Counted from the stretch's first letter, positions 1 to 9,891 are shown. The stretch is 64,000 nucleotides of DNA from UBA2377 sp964525935 (GCA_964525935.1 CAZGJZ010000001.1:310001-374000); one strand, 5' to 3'. Numbers and translations are program-made. Notes: generated by a model not told the origin, from the letters alone.

Positions 1-123
1 ATGCAGGCGGTGAAACAGGCGCTCGACCCGCGGGGGATTTTGAATCCGGGGAAGATGTTCGAGGTCTTCCACGTCTGGAAGCACCCGAAGCTCGTGATCA
101 AGCTGCCGTGGGATCACAAGTGA
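1..123 (+). CDS. C-terminal end of FAD-linked oxidase (GlcD/D-lactate dehydrogenase type), partial
   Basis: The reading frame is open to the left edge, so only the last 40 residues are visible and the true start lies outside. The motif LDPRGILNPGKMF is the characteristic C-terminal end of the FAD-linked oxidase C-terminal domain found in GlcD-type glycolate oxidases, D-lactate dehydrogenases and alkyldihydroxyacetonephosphate synthases. These enzymes oxidise 2-hydroxy acids using FAD. After the motif there is a basic tail of about 20 residues. The substrate cannot be inferred from this fragment. The in-frame ATG at the first base is probably an internal methionine. Confidence 0.6.
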   Translation: MQAVKQALDPRGILNPGKMFEVFHVWKHPKLVIKLPWDHK

Positions 124-143
124 GGCGGTGACGCCGGCAGGGC

Positions 144-1580
144 TTATCCCGCGGGTTCCTCACGCGGGGTGCGGTTGCTCACGTTGTTGCCGTCGTTGGG
201 TTGCAGCCACCAGAAGATGATGGACGAGGCCATCGTGATGATGCCCATCGTCGCAAACGCGTGGTGCAGTGCGGGGATCACCTGGGCGGGATTGGTCTGG
301 TCGAGGCCGGCGAGGAACCAGCCGGCAACCAGCGAGGCGAAGGCGACGCCGAAGCTGAGCGAGAGTTGCTGGCTGGTGCTGCCGATGCTGCTGGCCTTGC
401 TGGCGTCGGCATCCGCGACATCGGCATAGATGAGCGAGTTCATGCTCGTGAACTGGAGCGACATGAAAAATCCCTGACAGAGGCCGAGCGCGAGGATGCT
501 CCAGATCGAGGCACCGGGGCCGATGCGCGTGAAGAGCAGGATGACCACGCCGATGAGCAGGGTGTTGCTGATCAGGATTGTGCGGTGGCCGAAGCGCGCG
601 AGCAGCGGGCGGCTGGAGATTTTCATCAGCATCGCCGCCGCGGCGGTGGGCATGGTGAGCAAGCCCGCCTGCCACGCCGGGTAGCCGAGGCCGATCTGGT
701 AAAGCAGGGGCAGCAGGAACGGCATGCCGCCGACGCCGAGCCGTGTGATGAAACCGCCGACGACGGAAATGCGGAACGTCCGCACGCCGAAGAGCCAGAG
801 CGCGAGCACCGGGGCGGGCGCCCGGCGGGCATGCCAGCCGTAGGCCGCCAGCAGGAGGAGCGAGAGGGCGGTGAGCAGGCTGAGCGGACCGACGGCGTGG
901 GTGTGTTCGCCGAAGACTTCGAGCACGTAGGAGAGCAGCGCGATCCCGGCGCCGAAGAGCAGAAAGCCCGTGCGGTCGAGCGGCGCGGTCTTTTCGTCCC
1001 GAAAATCCGGCATGAACCGGTGCACCATCCACAGGCCGACGAGGGCGAAGGGCAGGTTGATGAAAAAGATCATCCGCCAGTGCAGCCAGTGCACGATCAG
1101 TCCGCCGACAAAAGGGCCGACCATCGGGCCGATCAGGGCGGGGATGATGACGTAGTTCATCGTGCGCAGCAGTTCGGAGCGCGGGAAGGAGCGCACCAGG
1201 GCGATGCGGGCGACCGGCGTCATCATGGCGCCGCCGATGCCCTGGAGAATACGCGAACCCACGAGCATCGGGACATTGATCGAAAGGCCGCAAAGCAGGG
1301 AGCCGACGGTGAAGAGCCCGACCGCGTAGAAAAAGACCCGCCGCGTGCCAAACCGGTCAGCCATCCAGCCGCTGATCGGGATGAAAACCGCGAGACTCAG
1401 CGTGTAGCTGGTCAGCACGGCCTTGAGGGCGAGCGGCGGCACATTCAGGCTCTCGGCCATCACCGGCACCGCCGTGTTGACGATGGTGGCGTCGAGATTC
1501 TCCATGAAGAGCGCGACGGCGACGAGCCACGGCAAAAAGCGCAGGGTGGAATCGCCGGAGGAGGGGGAGGACACGCGCAA
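144..1580 (-). CDS. MFS multidrug exporter, DHA2 (EmrB/QacA) family
   Basis: Inner-membrane proton-driven drug efflux permease of 478 residues. The N-terminus shows the DHA2 hallmark ENLDATIVNTAVP in the first membrane segment, followed by motif A (GWMADRFGTRRVF, about residues 70-82) and a motif-C-like GIGGAMMTPVARI in the fifth segment. The length and repeated hydrophobic stretches fit about 14 transmembrane helices. No periplasmic adaptor (EmrA/HlyD) is adjacent, so it may act alone or pair with a distant adaptor. The chosen start is a TTG, with a GTG two codons later as an alternative; no clear ribosome binding site decides between them. It is divergent from smc across about 150 bases. 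Substrate unknown. Confidence 0.85.
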   Translation of the reverse strand: MRVSSPSSGDSTLRFLPWLVAVALFMENLDATIVNTAVPVMAESLNVPPLALKAVLTSYTLSLAVFIPISGWMADRFGTRRVFFYAVGLFTVGSLLCGLSINVPMLVGSRILQGIGGAMMTPVARIALVRSFPRSELLRTMNYVIIPALIGPMVGPFVGGLIVHWLHWRMIFFINLPFALVGLWMVHRFMPDFRDEKTAPLDRTGFLLFGAGIALLSYVLEVFGEHTHAVGPLSLLTALSLLLLAAYGWHARRAPAPVLALWLFGVRTFRISVVGGFITRLGVGGMPFLLPLLYQIGLGYPAWQAGLLTMPTAAAAMLMKISSRPLLARFGHRTILISNTLLIGVVILLFTRIGPGASIWSILALGLCQGFFMSLQFTSMNSLIYADVADADASKASSIGSTSQQLSLSFGVAFASLVAGWFLAGLDQTNPAQVIPALHHAFATMGIITMASSIIFWWLQPNDGNNVSNRTPREEPAG

Positions 1581-1733
1581 GGGCTAGAGTGAACCGGGCC
1601 GGAATCAAACTGCTTTTCGGCGGAAAGGCGGCGGTAAACGGCCCCGCGGCGGATGCAAGCCCGCGCTCGCGGCGAATGGATGATTTTTGCGTTTGCCGAG
1701 CGGAGTTGAGGCGTCTCAATCAGGTGCTCTTTC

Positions 1734-4700
1734 ATGTATCTCAAGGCGCTCAAGCTCCACGGTTTCAAGTCCTTTGCCGACCCTTCCACGCTCCGTTTCG
1801 AGCCCGGCGTCACCGCTGTGGTCGGCCCCAACGGTTGTGGCAAATCCAACATCGCCGACGGCATCCGCTGGGTGCTCGGCGAGCAGAGCGCCAAGGCCCT
1901 GCGCGGCGGCAAGATGCAGGACGTCATCTTTGAAGGTGCGGACACCCGCAAGCCGGCCCAGATGTGCGAAGTCTCGTTGCTGCTGACGGACTGCGAAAAG
2001 CAGCTCGGCAGCGAGTTTCACGAGATCGAGATCACGCGCCGCGTGCATCGCGATGGACAGAGCGAATATTTTTTCAACGGCCAGGCCTGTCGGTTGAAGG
2101 ACATCCACAAGCTTTTCATGGACACCGGCGTCGGCCGGACGAGTTACTCGATCATGGCGCAGGGCCAGATCGACCAGATCCTGTCGTCGAAGCCGGAAGA
2201 GCGCCGCGCGGTCTTTGAAGAGGCCGCGGGCATCACGAAATACAAGAGCGCCCGCCGCGAAGCCCTCAACAAGCTCGCGCTGACCGACCAGAATCTCGCG
2301 CGCGTGGCCGACGTCATCGGCGAAGTTTCCCGCCAGATCGGCAGCCTGCGTCGCCAGGCGGCGAAGGCCATGCGCTACAAGCGCGTCAATCACCGCCTCC
2401 GTCACCTCAGTCTCGCGTGGAGCGGCGTGCATCACGCGCAGCTCATGGCGACCCTCGGCGATCTCGATGCCAAGGTCGCGGCTTTCCGCGCCGAGTCCGA
2501 CGAGCGCCGGGCGACGCTGGAGAGCCAGCAGGCCGCGCTCGACGAAAAGAAGGCGCACCGCAGCCGCCTCAACCAGCGCGTGCAGGATGCACAGCAGTCG
2601 GTTTACGACATCCGCTCGCAGAAGGAAGCCGCGGAAAACCAGGCCAATCTTGCGCAGATCAAGCGCAGCGGCCTCGAGGACCGGCTCGGTTCCTCGCAGG
2701 ACAATCTCGGCGAAATCCAGATGCAGCTCCGCGAAGTCACCGCGCAGGCCGACTCCGGGGCGCACGACAAGCAGATGCAGCTCGGTCTGCTCGGCAGCTC
2801 CGACGCGGTGTTCCAGAACCGCAACCGCGAACTGGCGGTGGTCGAGGGCGAGTTGAGCAAATTTGAACAGGAGCTGCAGCAGGCGAAGTTCCAGCTGCTC
2901 CAGCTCGAGAGCACGGTCGCGCGTTTGCGCACGGACTGCTCGGGTTACGAGGTCGATCAGAAGACCAGCGTGCACAAGCACGACTCGCTCGCGCAGGAAC
3001 TCGAAGGCGTGCGCCAGCAGCAGGCCGCCGCCTCGCAGGTGGCCGCCGAGCTTGAGGCGCGGTTGGAAGAAGCGCTGGCGGAAAAATCCCGCTCGCACAA
3101 CGAGTCCGTCGCCGCCCAGCAGGCGATCACCGATTTGACCCGCGATTTCCGCGAGGCGCAGCGCAAGCTCTCCGAGATCGACCGCGCGCTCGCGCAGCGC
3201 ACGGCCCGGCTCCGCCTGCTGCAGCAGTTGCAGGAAAAATGGGAAGGCTTCGGCGAAGGCGCCAAGGCCGTGCTGCAAGGCCGCCTCGACGCTTCGCTCG
3301 CCGGCGCCAAGGCGCTGCCGATCATGCAGGGCCTCGAGGTGAAGCCCGAGTATGGCAAGGCCGTGGAAGCGATCCTCGGCTCCGCGGCTGAGGCGATCAG
3401 CGTCAGCGATGTCGCGACGGCGCAGCGCATCCTCGCGCAATTGGAGAACGAGCAGATCGGCTCCGTGGTGCTCCATGTGGGCGACGCGTTGAATGCGGGC
3501 GCGGCGGCGGGCGACCTGCCGGCGTTTTTGCAGCCGGCCACCCTGGCCCTCGCCTCGACGGAGGGCGGTCATCCGGTCGCCAGCGTGCTCTCGACCTGTT
3601 ACATCGCCGACGACCTGACGGCGTTTTTGGAATTTTGGAAAACCAACCCGGCGTTCAGCTTCCTTGCTGTCGCGACGCGCAAGGGCGACCTCGTGGACCG
3701 GCGCGGCCTGATCTACGGTGGCCATCACAGCAGCAAGAAATCCGCGAACAGCATCGTGCAGCGCGAAATCGACCTGCGCGAAACTGCCAAGGCGCTCGCT
3801 GACGAGCAAAAGGCGCACGATGACCAGAAGGCCGTGATCGATACGCTCAACCAGCGCCTCGCCGAGGCCGAGCAGGCTTTGGAGCAACGCCGCACCGAAG
3901 TGCTGGCCGCCACGCAAACCCTCGCCGCCGTCCAGGCGGAACAGCGCAACGCCCAACGTGCGGTGGAGGATGTCGGTAGCCGTTTGAACCGCATGGAAAG
4001 CGAACTCGTTTCGCTGGAGCAGGCCCGCAACGAGGCGCATGCGCGCTGGGAAAAGGCGCAGACCGGCCTTGCCGAGGCCGACGCCACGGCGGTCGCGCAG
4101 CGGGAAAAAATCAATCAACTGGAAACGCGCATCGTTGAAGTCCGCACGGACCGCGATGTGAAGCGTGATTCGCTGGCGCAGGCCCGCCTCGAGCTGGCCG
4201 AGCGCCGCCAAAAGGTCGAGGTGCTTGACCGTGGCCTGGGCGAAATGGAACGCCGCCGCCAGCAACTCGACGAACTGCTCGTGCAGCGCCAGCAGGAGAT
4301 CGAGGTCTGGACCGAGCAGGTGACCGAACTGGAGCGCGAGTCCGCCGAGCAACGCTCCCGCAGCGCGCAACTGGCGGAGACGCTCGTGGTTTCACAGGAG
4401 CAGGTCGAACAGGTGCGCGTCGAATTGGTGAACGTGGAGCGGGAGATCAATGCCGTCGAAGGCACGCAGACCAATTTGCGCATCGAGACCGAGCGCGCGC
4501 ATGACGCGCTGAGCTCGCACGAAATCCGCCTCGCGGAGAACCGCCAGCGGGCGCAGTTCCTGAGCGAGGAGGTCACCCGCGAATTTCAAACCGACATTGC
4601 GACCCTCGATTGGAAGCGCCTCCTCTGGCGCGCCGAGGACGAGCCCGAGGGCCTCAAGCCGCTCGATTTGGACGAAGATGAGGATGGCGAGGACGCCCCC

Positions 4701-5588
4701 GAAACCGCCGCGCCTGCCGCCGTCGCGGCCGATGCTCCGGCGGAACCCGCCGTCACCGGCGAAGGTGAGCCGGTTCCGGCCGCGGCCGAAGCCGCTCCGG
4801 TCAAACGCCGGCGCAAGAAGAAGGAGCCGCGGGGTGAACCCACCGAGGCCGATCTCGCGGCGTTGGAGTCGACCGACTGGACCGCGGTCAAGACCGAGGT
4901 CGATGCGTTGCGCGCCCGGTTGAACAACATGGGCGCGGTCAATCTAGTCGCCATCGAGGAATACGCGGAGCTCAAGCAGCGCCACGATTTCCTCCACGGC
5001 CAGGTCAACGATCTCACGACGGCGAAGACCGAGCTCATCAAGGCGATCGACGAGATCAACCAGACATCGATGCAGCAGTTCCAGGTGACATTTGAGCAGA
5101 TCCGGAAGAATTTCGCCTACACCTTCCAGACCTTGTTCGGCGGTGGCCGCGCGGAACTGGAGCTGATCGTCGCGGAGGACATCCTGGAGAGCGGCATCGA
5201 GATCGTGGCCCAGCCCCCGGGCACAAAGCTCAAGAGCATCACGTTGCTCTCCGGCGGCCAGAAGACGCTCACGGCGGTCGCGCTGCTCTTCGCGCTCTAC
5301 ATGGTGAAGCCCTCGCCGTTCTGCTTGCTCGACGAGTTGGACGCGCCGCTCGACGAATCGAACATCGGCCGCTTCACGGACCTGTTGAAGAAATTCGTGG
5401 GCGAGTCGCAGTTCATCATCATCACGCACAACAAGCGCACCGTCTCGGCGGCGCAGGCGATCTACGGCGTGACGATGGAGGAGCGCGGCGTGTCCAAGAC
5501 GGTTTCGATGCGCTTCAACCATGAGCGCGGCGAACCCGAGGCTCCGGCGCAGAATATCGCCGAGGCCGTTGTCGGCACCAAGGTCTGA
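1734..5588 (+). CDS. smc: Chromosome segregation ATPase SMC
   Basis: The 1284-residue SMC protein of the bacterial condensin complex, which compacts and segregates the nucleoid with ScpA and ScpB (neither is in this window). Walker A GPNGCGKSN is at residues 31-39. Long coiled coils surround a hinge at about 505-655. The ABC signature LLSGGQKTLTAVALLF is near residue 1170, followed by Walker B and D-loop FCLLDELDAPLDES. The protein is about 100 residues longer than typical SMC because of a low-complexity insert at about 967-1040, first acidic (DEDEDGED), then Ala/Pro-rich, ending in a basic patch (KRRRKKK), placed in the coiled coil just before the C-terminal head. The downstream TPR gene begins 10 bases after the stop, suggesting cotranscription. 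Confidence 0.97.
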   Translation: MYLKALKLHGFKSFADPSTLRFEPGVTAVVGPNGCGKSNIADGIRWVLGEQSAKALRGGKMQDVIFEGADTRKPAQMCEVSLLLTDCEKQLGSEFHEIEITRRVHRDGQSEYFFNGQACRLKDIHKLFMDTGVGRTSYSIMAQGQIDQILSSKPEERRAVFEEAAGITKYKSARREALNKLALTDQNLARVADVIGEVSRQIGSLRRQAAKAMRYKRVNHRLRHLSLAWSGVHHAQLMATLGDLDAKVAAFRAESDERRATLESQQAALDEKKAHRSRLNQRVQDAQQSVYDIRSQKEAAENQANLAQIKRSGLEDRLGSSQDNLGEIQMQLREVTAQADSGAHDKQMQLGLLGSSDAVFQNRNRELAVVEGELSKFEQELQQAKFQLLQLESTVARLRTDCSGYEVDQKTSVHKHDSLAQELEGVRQQQAAASQVAAELEARLEEALAEKSRSHNESVAAQQAITDLTRDFREAQRKLSEIDRALAQRTARLRLLQQLQEKWEGFGEGAKAVLQGRLDASLAGAKALPIMQGLEVKPEYGKAVEAILGSAAEAISVSDVATAQRILAQLENEQIGSVVLHVGDALNAGAAAGDLPAFLQPATLALASTEGGHPVASVLSTCYIADDLTAFLEFWKTNPAFSFLAVATRKGDLVDRRGLIYGGHHSSKKSANSIVQREIDLRETAKALADEQKAHDDQKAVIDTLNQRLAEAEQALEQRRTEVLAATQTLAAVQAEQRNAQRAVEDVGSRLNRMESELVSLEQARNEAHARWEKAQTGLAEADATAVAQREKINQLETRIVEVRTDRDVKRDSLAQARLELAERRQKVEVLDRGLGEMERRRQQLDELLVQRQQEIEVWTEQVTELERESAEQRSRSAQLAETLVVSQEQVEQVRVELVNVEREINAVEGTQTNLRIETERAHDALSSHEIRLAENRQRAQFLSEEVTREFQTDIATLDWKRLLWRAEDEPEGLKPLDLDEDEDGEDAPETAAPAAVAADAPAEPAVTGEGEPVPAAAEAAPVKRRRKKKEPRGEPTEADLAALESTDWTAVKTEVDALRARLNNMGAVNLVAIEEYAELKQRHDFLHGQVNDLTTAKTELIKAIDEINQTSMQQFQVTFEQIRKNFAYTFQTLFGGGRAELELIVAEDILESGIEIVAQPPGTKLKSITLLSGGQKTLTAVALLFALYMVKPSPFCLLDELDAPLDESNIGRFTDLLKKFVGESQFIIITHNKRTVSAAQAIYGVTMEERGVSKTVSMRFNHERGEPEAPAQNIAEAVVGTKV

Positions 5589-5598
5589 ACCGCCGGTC

Positions 5599-7647
5599 AT
5601 GCTGAAGATCGGCCTGCTGCGGATTAAATTCATCTGGGGGGCCGCGAAGGTCATTCAGGCGCGCTGGTGGTTCGGACTGTGGGGTTTTTACGAGCACGCG
5701 AAAGGTTACCGGAATTCCGGGCTGGTGATCAGTGTGCGCGGGTTGCTGATTTGGTCGCTCCTGCTGGCGGTGATGGCCTACGTGGCGGCGGGCACGGCGC
5801 TTTACCTCTGGCTGGACCGGAAGCCGCACAATTACGTGACCTACACGGACGCACTGCTGTTTCCCGTGCGGCAGCAGCAGGTGAACGAGAAACGCGGGCA
5901 GGGCTACCTCGACGAGGGCATCGACGACTTGAAGAGCCAGCGCTGGTCCGACGCGGAGATGAAGCTGCGCATCGGCCTGCACCGCTACCCGAATGCGATC
6001 CGCGCCCGGTTGGCGCTGGCGGAGTTCTACCTGGCCACCCACCGCCGCACGCAGGCGCTCAATCTCCTCAGCGAAGGGCTGGAGTTTGCATCCACTTATC
6101 CCGGCCGCCGCTACCTGACCGCCTATTTTACGCAGTCCTCCCTGGGTGAAGATTACCAGCGCATCATCACGGCGGCGGACCGTTTTCTGAACGGGAAAGC
6201 CGGGTTGGAGCCGAAGGAGCGCTCGTGGCTCCTGCAGCAAAAAATCAGCGCCCTGCTGGCCGAGAAACAGGGCGAAGCGGCGCTGGCGATCCTGGGTTCG
6301 CTGCCGGCGGAAAGCACCCTGAACGAGCAGCGGGTGCTTGCGCTCCTGCAGCTGGGACGGGTGGCCGACGCGGAAAAATTTCTCGCCGACTGGCGCAAGA
6401 CGGAAGGAGGCACCGCCCAAATCCTGCGGCTGCAGGTGCGGACCTGGCGTGAGGCGGGCAAGTCCGCCGAGATGGAATCGGCGCTGGAGGCGTTGCGCTT
6501 GCTGGGCCCTGGCGATCCGGCGGCGTATGCCTACGGGATTGTGCAGCGCTCGATGATCGGGGACGCCGCGGGCGCGCAAGCGGCGCTCGACGACTATTTC
6601 CTGCGGTTCGGCGCCCAGGCGCGCAGCATGCTTTCGCTGGCGCAACCGCTGGCCGAGATCGGTGCGGTGGATCTGATGGAGCGCTTTATCGCCAAACTGG
6701 CGGAGCAGGGACACGACCGCCGGCCGGCGCTGTTGCTGCTGGCGCAGGCGCATTTGAAAAGAGGCGAATGGCAGGCGGCGGCGGCGACGATCGAACGAAT
6801 CAAGGCCCTTGGGGGAGTTTCCGCGGGACAGGCCCCTGGCGGTATGGACCTGATGGAAATCCTGGTCGCCGTGGTTTCCAACCCTGCCGAGGGACCGCAG
6901 GTGCAGCTGCTGGATTATCTCAACCGGCAGGCTTTTCCGCTCCGGAATTTCCGCACGATCATCGAGGCGCTGTTGCAGGCGAAGCGTTACGAAGTGGCGC
7001 TGGCGGTGGCCAATTGCGCGGAACGGTTTTATCCGGCCAATCCCGCGCTTGCGGCCTATCGGGGCCAGACACAGCAGGCGTTGGACCATCAGCAGCAGGC
7101 GACCGTGACGGCAGCGTCCGGGGCACCGGGCACGCCGGCGGCAGGAAGTATTTTGAAAGAAAAGGATTTCTTCCCGCGCGTGGATGAAGCGATGCGCGAA
7201 CAACGCTGGGCGGATGCAGCCGCCGCGCTGCGTGATGTGCAAGTGGCCAAGCCGGGCTGGTTGGAAGCAAAGCAGGCGGACGTCTGGGCGCGGCAGATGC
7301 TTGTGGCGGAGAAAATGAGCGAACCGCTCGAAATGGTGCTGGCCGCCAAGCTGCTCGTCAGCGGCCCGGTGGCGCAGGCGCAGCGGGTGGTGGATTTTGC
7401 GACGACGCTGCACGCGGAGAAGGAAACCGCGGATGCGATTTTGCTGCTCCGTGAAGTGTTGCGGAAGATTCCGAACCACGGGCTGGCGCGCCGGCTTTTG
7501 GAGGAATGGGAAAAGCGGCCTGAAATTATTTTGAAAAGCGGACCCGCGACGGAGGCCGTGATGCGCACGCTGCCACCGAAAGCCGCGGGGTCCGACCCCG
7601 TGGTGCCGGGCATAAAGCCGGCCCCGGCCAAGGCAGGCGCGAAGTGA
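5599..7647 (+). CDS. Membrane-anchored TPR-type protein of unknown function
   Basis: Protein of 682 residues. A cytoplasmic N-terminus of about 45 residues leads into one hydrophobic segment (about 48-72, LLIWSLLLAVMAYVAAG). The rest is helical, Ala/Leu/Glu-rich repeats resembling degenerate tetratricopeptide units (for example AILGSLPAESTLNEQ and WADAAAALRDVQVAKPG). An Ala/Pro/Gly linker lies at about 505-525 and the C-terminus is Pro/Lys-rich. The ATG was chosen because it starts 10 bases after the smc stop and is followed directly by MLKIGLLRIKF; the same frame runs upstream inside smc without support. The close coupling to smc is the only hint of role. I do not recognise a named family; a scaffold for a secreted or envelope system is a guess. 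Confidence 0.75.
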   Translation: MLKIGLLRIKFIWGAAKVIQARWWFGLWGFYEHAKGYRNSGLVISVRGLLIWSLLLAVMAYVAAGTALYLWLDRKPHNYVTYTDALLFPVRQQQVNEKRGQGYLDEGIDDLKSQRWSDAEMKLRIGLHRYPNAIRARLALAEFYLATHRRTQALNLLSEGLEFASTYPGRRYLTAYFTQSSLGEDYQRIITAADRFLNGKAGLEPKERSWLLQQKISALLAEKQGEAALAILGSLPAESTLNEQRVLALLQLGRVADAEKFLADWRKTEGGTAQILRLQVRTWREAGKSAEMESALEALRLLGPGDPAAYAYGIVQRSMIGDAAGAQAALDDYFLRFGAQARSMLSLAQPLAEIGAVDLMERFIAKLAEQGHDRRPALLLLAQAHLKRGEWQAAAATIERIKALGGVSAGQAPGGMDLMEILVAVVSNPAEGPQVQLLDYLNRQAFPLRNFRTIIEALLQAKRYEVALAVANCAERFYPANPALAAYRGQTQQALDHQQQATVTAASGAPGTPAAGSILKEKDFFPRVDEAMREQRWADAAAALRDVQVAKPGWLEAKQADVWARQMLVAEKMSEPLEMVLAAKLLVSGPVAQAQRVVDFATTLHAEKETADAILLLREVLRKIPNHGLARRLLEEWEKRPEIILKSGPATEAVMRTLPPKAAGSDPVVPGIKPAPAKAGAK

Positions 7648-7704
7648 GCCTGACCCTGAGCTGAAGGCCGAGGCTCCGGCACAACCCCCGCGCCCGCGCC
7701 GCGC

Positions 7705-9891
7705 TCAGAGGATCAAATCGGGCGGGACGTTGACGAGGGCTTCCTCGATGGTGGTCAGGCCCATCTTGACCTTGAGCATCGAGTCCTGGTGCAGGGTCTT
7801 CATGCCGTTTTTCATGGCAATGCGCTTCAGCACGGCGACCTCGGCCTCCTTGTTGATGCCCTCGGTGAGTTCCTCGGAATTGGTCATTAACTCGTGGATG
7901 CCGACGCGACCCTTGTAGCCCGTGCCGCCGCAGGTGGGGCAGCCCTGGGGGTTGGCCTTGAAGACCTGGCCGGTCCAGCCGAGCGCCTTATGCATGATCT
8001 CGGCTTCGCGGCCCTTGGGTTCGTAGGGTTGTTTGCAGTTTTTGCAGACGCGGCGGAGGAGGCGCTGGGCGCACACACAAACGAGGGACGCGGAAATGTT
8101 GAAGGACTCGACGCCCATTTCACCGATACGCGCGACCGTGGAAGGCGCGTCGTTGGTGTGGAGCGTGGAGACGAGCAAGTGACCGGTGAGCGCGGCCTCG
8201 ACGGCGATCTGGGCGGTTTCCTCGTCACGGATTTCACCGACGAGGATGATGTCGGGGTCCATACGCAGGTAGCAGCGCAGGGCGCGGGCGAAGGTGAGGC
8301 CAATGGCCCGGCTCATCTGCATCTGGTTGATGCCGGTGAGCGTGTATTCGATGGGGTCCTCGGCGGTCTGAATGTTGACGTCGGGCGTGTTCACCTCGCC
8401 GAGCGCGGAGTAGAGCGTCATCGACTTGCCGGAGCCGGTCGGGCCGCAGTGCAGGATCATGCCGTAGGGCTGGCGGATGCACTCGCGGTATTTGGCGAGA
8501 TTCTCTTCGGAGAAACCGAGGGCGGGGAGGGGGAGCGTCGACTTGGTTTTGTCGAGAATACGCATGACCACCTTTTCGCCGTCCTTCATCGGGCCGGTGG
8601 CGACACGAAGATCGATGTCCATGTTCTTCTTCGTGTATTTCTTGAAGACAATGCGTCCGTCCTGCGGCAGCCGGCGTTCGGCGATGTCGAGGTTGCACAT
8701 GATCTTGAGGCGCGTGACGAGGGCGTTGCTGACCTGCTTGGGCAGGCGGAGCTTTTCCTGGCAAAGACCGTCGATGCGGTAGCGGACGATGAGTTCCTTT
8801 TCCTGCGGCTCGATGTGGATATCGGACGCGCCGCAGACGTAGGCATCCTCGATGATGCGGTTGGTCAGCTGGATGATCGGCGCGGAATCCTCACTCTCCA
8901 GATCCTCGGCTTTCACTTCACCGCCGGGACCGCCGTCGTAGGCGGAGCTGATGACGCTGGTGATGGAATTGATGTCGACGTCCTCGGAGCCGGGCGCGGC
9001 GGCCTTGGAATCCTTGAAGAATTTTTTGAGGAGCGTCTCGAAGAGCGTGGCGGAGGCGACGGCGACCTCCTCGATGTGCAGGTCGGTGGCCTGGGAGAAG
9101 GACTCACGCTTCGCGAAATCGAGCGGGTTGGTCATCAGCACGGCCGCCGAGTTGGTGCCGATGCGCTTGTAGGGGAAGATGCCTTCGCGGCGGATGATGG
9201 CGTCGCCGGTGATCTCGACGAGTTTTTCGTCGATCTCGAGTTCCTCGGGCTTGGCGATCAGGGGCAGGTCGGTGAGCTTCGAGATGAAGCGGGCCGTGTC
9301 ATCGGGGCTGAGCTGGAATTTCGGATCCACCATGCGCTGGATGAGCGCGGAGGAATACTCGGCCACTTCCTGCAGGAGCGTGAGGTCCTTGTCGACGAAC
9401 TCGCCATCGGTGCCGGCGCTGGGCTCCTTGTTGAGCACCTGGATGGCGCCGATCACGATGTTGGTCTTGAGCGGAGCCGTGAGCATCGAGTTGACCTCGA
9501 AGCCCGTGCTCTTGGCCATGGACGAAAGGCTCGCGGCGTCGGGGCCGTTCTTGGTGAAGAACAGGGGCTCGCCGGTCTGGATGACCTTGCCGACGTTGCC
9601 GGTGCCGAGCGGGAGCTTGAGGGCGAGGAGCTTGGCCTGGGTTTCCTGAAACTGCTTTTCCTTCGCCTTGTCGGCGCCCCAGAGCGTGGGTGAGTAGTAG
9701 ACGTGCTTGAAGGTGATGTCGTTGCCCTCGACGAGGTAGAACGTCATCGACTGCGCCTGCAGCGCCTCGACCACCTTGGATGCCGTGAGCTCGATGACTG
9801 AGGCCAAGTCCTCCCGGCTGGGCGCCGGCTTGGAGATGACTTTGATGAGCAGGGAGCGGCGGAGAGCGCCAGCGATATTGGGTGCAGCCAT
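7705..9891 (-). CDS. GAF domain-GspE/PilB secretion ATPase
   Basis: Hexameric ATPase of the type II secretion / type IV pilus assembly family, 728 residues, cytoplasmic. The N-terminal 165 residues read as a GAF domain (for example LPLGTGNVGKVIQTGEPLFF and VIGAIQVLNKEP) where a simple MshEN/GspE N-domain would be expected. The C-terminal half has Walker A GPTGSGKSMTLYS (about 485-497), the Asp box, the Walker B-like DPDIILVGEIRDEETA, the His box LVSTLHTNDAPST and a zinc tetracysteine module (CKNCKQ then CPTCGGTGYKGR). It is the motor that drives assembly. No pilin or GspF gene is adjacent. The GAF domain suggests control by a small ligand or cyclic nucleotide, which is inference. Confidence 0.92.
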   Translation of the reverse strand: MAAPNIAGALRRSLLIKVISKPAPSREDLASVIELTASKVVEALQAQSMTFYLVEGNDITFKHVYYSPTLWGADKAKEKQFQETQAKLLALKLPLGTGNVGKVIQTGEPLFFTKNGPDAASLSSMAKSTGFEVNSMLTAPLKTNIVIGAIQVLNKEPSAGTDGEFVDKDLTLLQEVAEYSSALIQRMVDPKFQLSPDDTARFISKLTDLPLIAKPEELEIDEKLVEITGDAIIRREGIFPYKRIGTNSAAVLMTNPLDFAKRESFSQATDLHIEEVAVASATLFETLLKKFFKDSKAAAPGSEDVDINSITSVISSAYDGGPGGEVKAEDLESEDSAPIIQLTNRIIEDAYVCGASDIHIEPQEKELIVRYRIDGLCQEKLRLPKQVSNALVTRLKIMCNLDIAERRLPQDGRIVFKKYTKKNMDIDLRVATGPMKDGEKVVMRILDKTKSTLPLPALGFSEENLAKYRECIRQPYGMILHCGPTGSGKSMTLYSALGEVNTPDVNIQTAEDPIEYTLTGINQMQMSRAIGLTFARALRCYLRMDPDIILVGEIRDEETAQIAVEAALTGHLLVSTLHTNDAPSTVARIGEMGVESFNISASLVCVCAQRLLRRVCKNCKQPYEPKGREAEIMHKALGWTGQVFKANPQGCPTCGGTGYKGRVGIHELMTNSEELTEGINKEAEVAVLKRIAMKNGMKTLHQDSMLKVKMGLTTIEEALVNVPPDLIL

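Noticed and set aside
1716..4370. A very long open frame antisense to smc (884 codons)
   Set aside because: It mirrors the codon bias of a GC-rich gene, has no recognisable domain and is Arg/Leu/Ala-rich. Similar antisense frames lie opposite gspE, ileS, enolase and uvrA.
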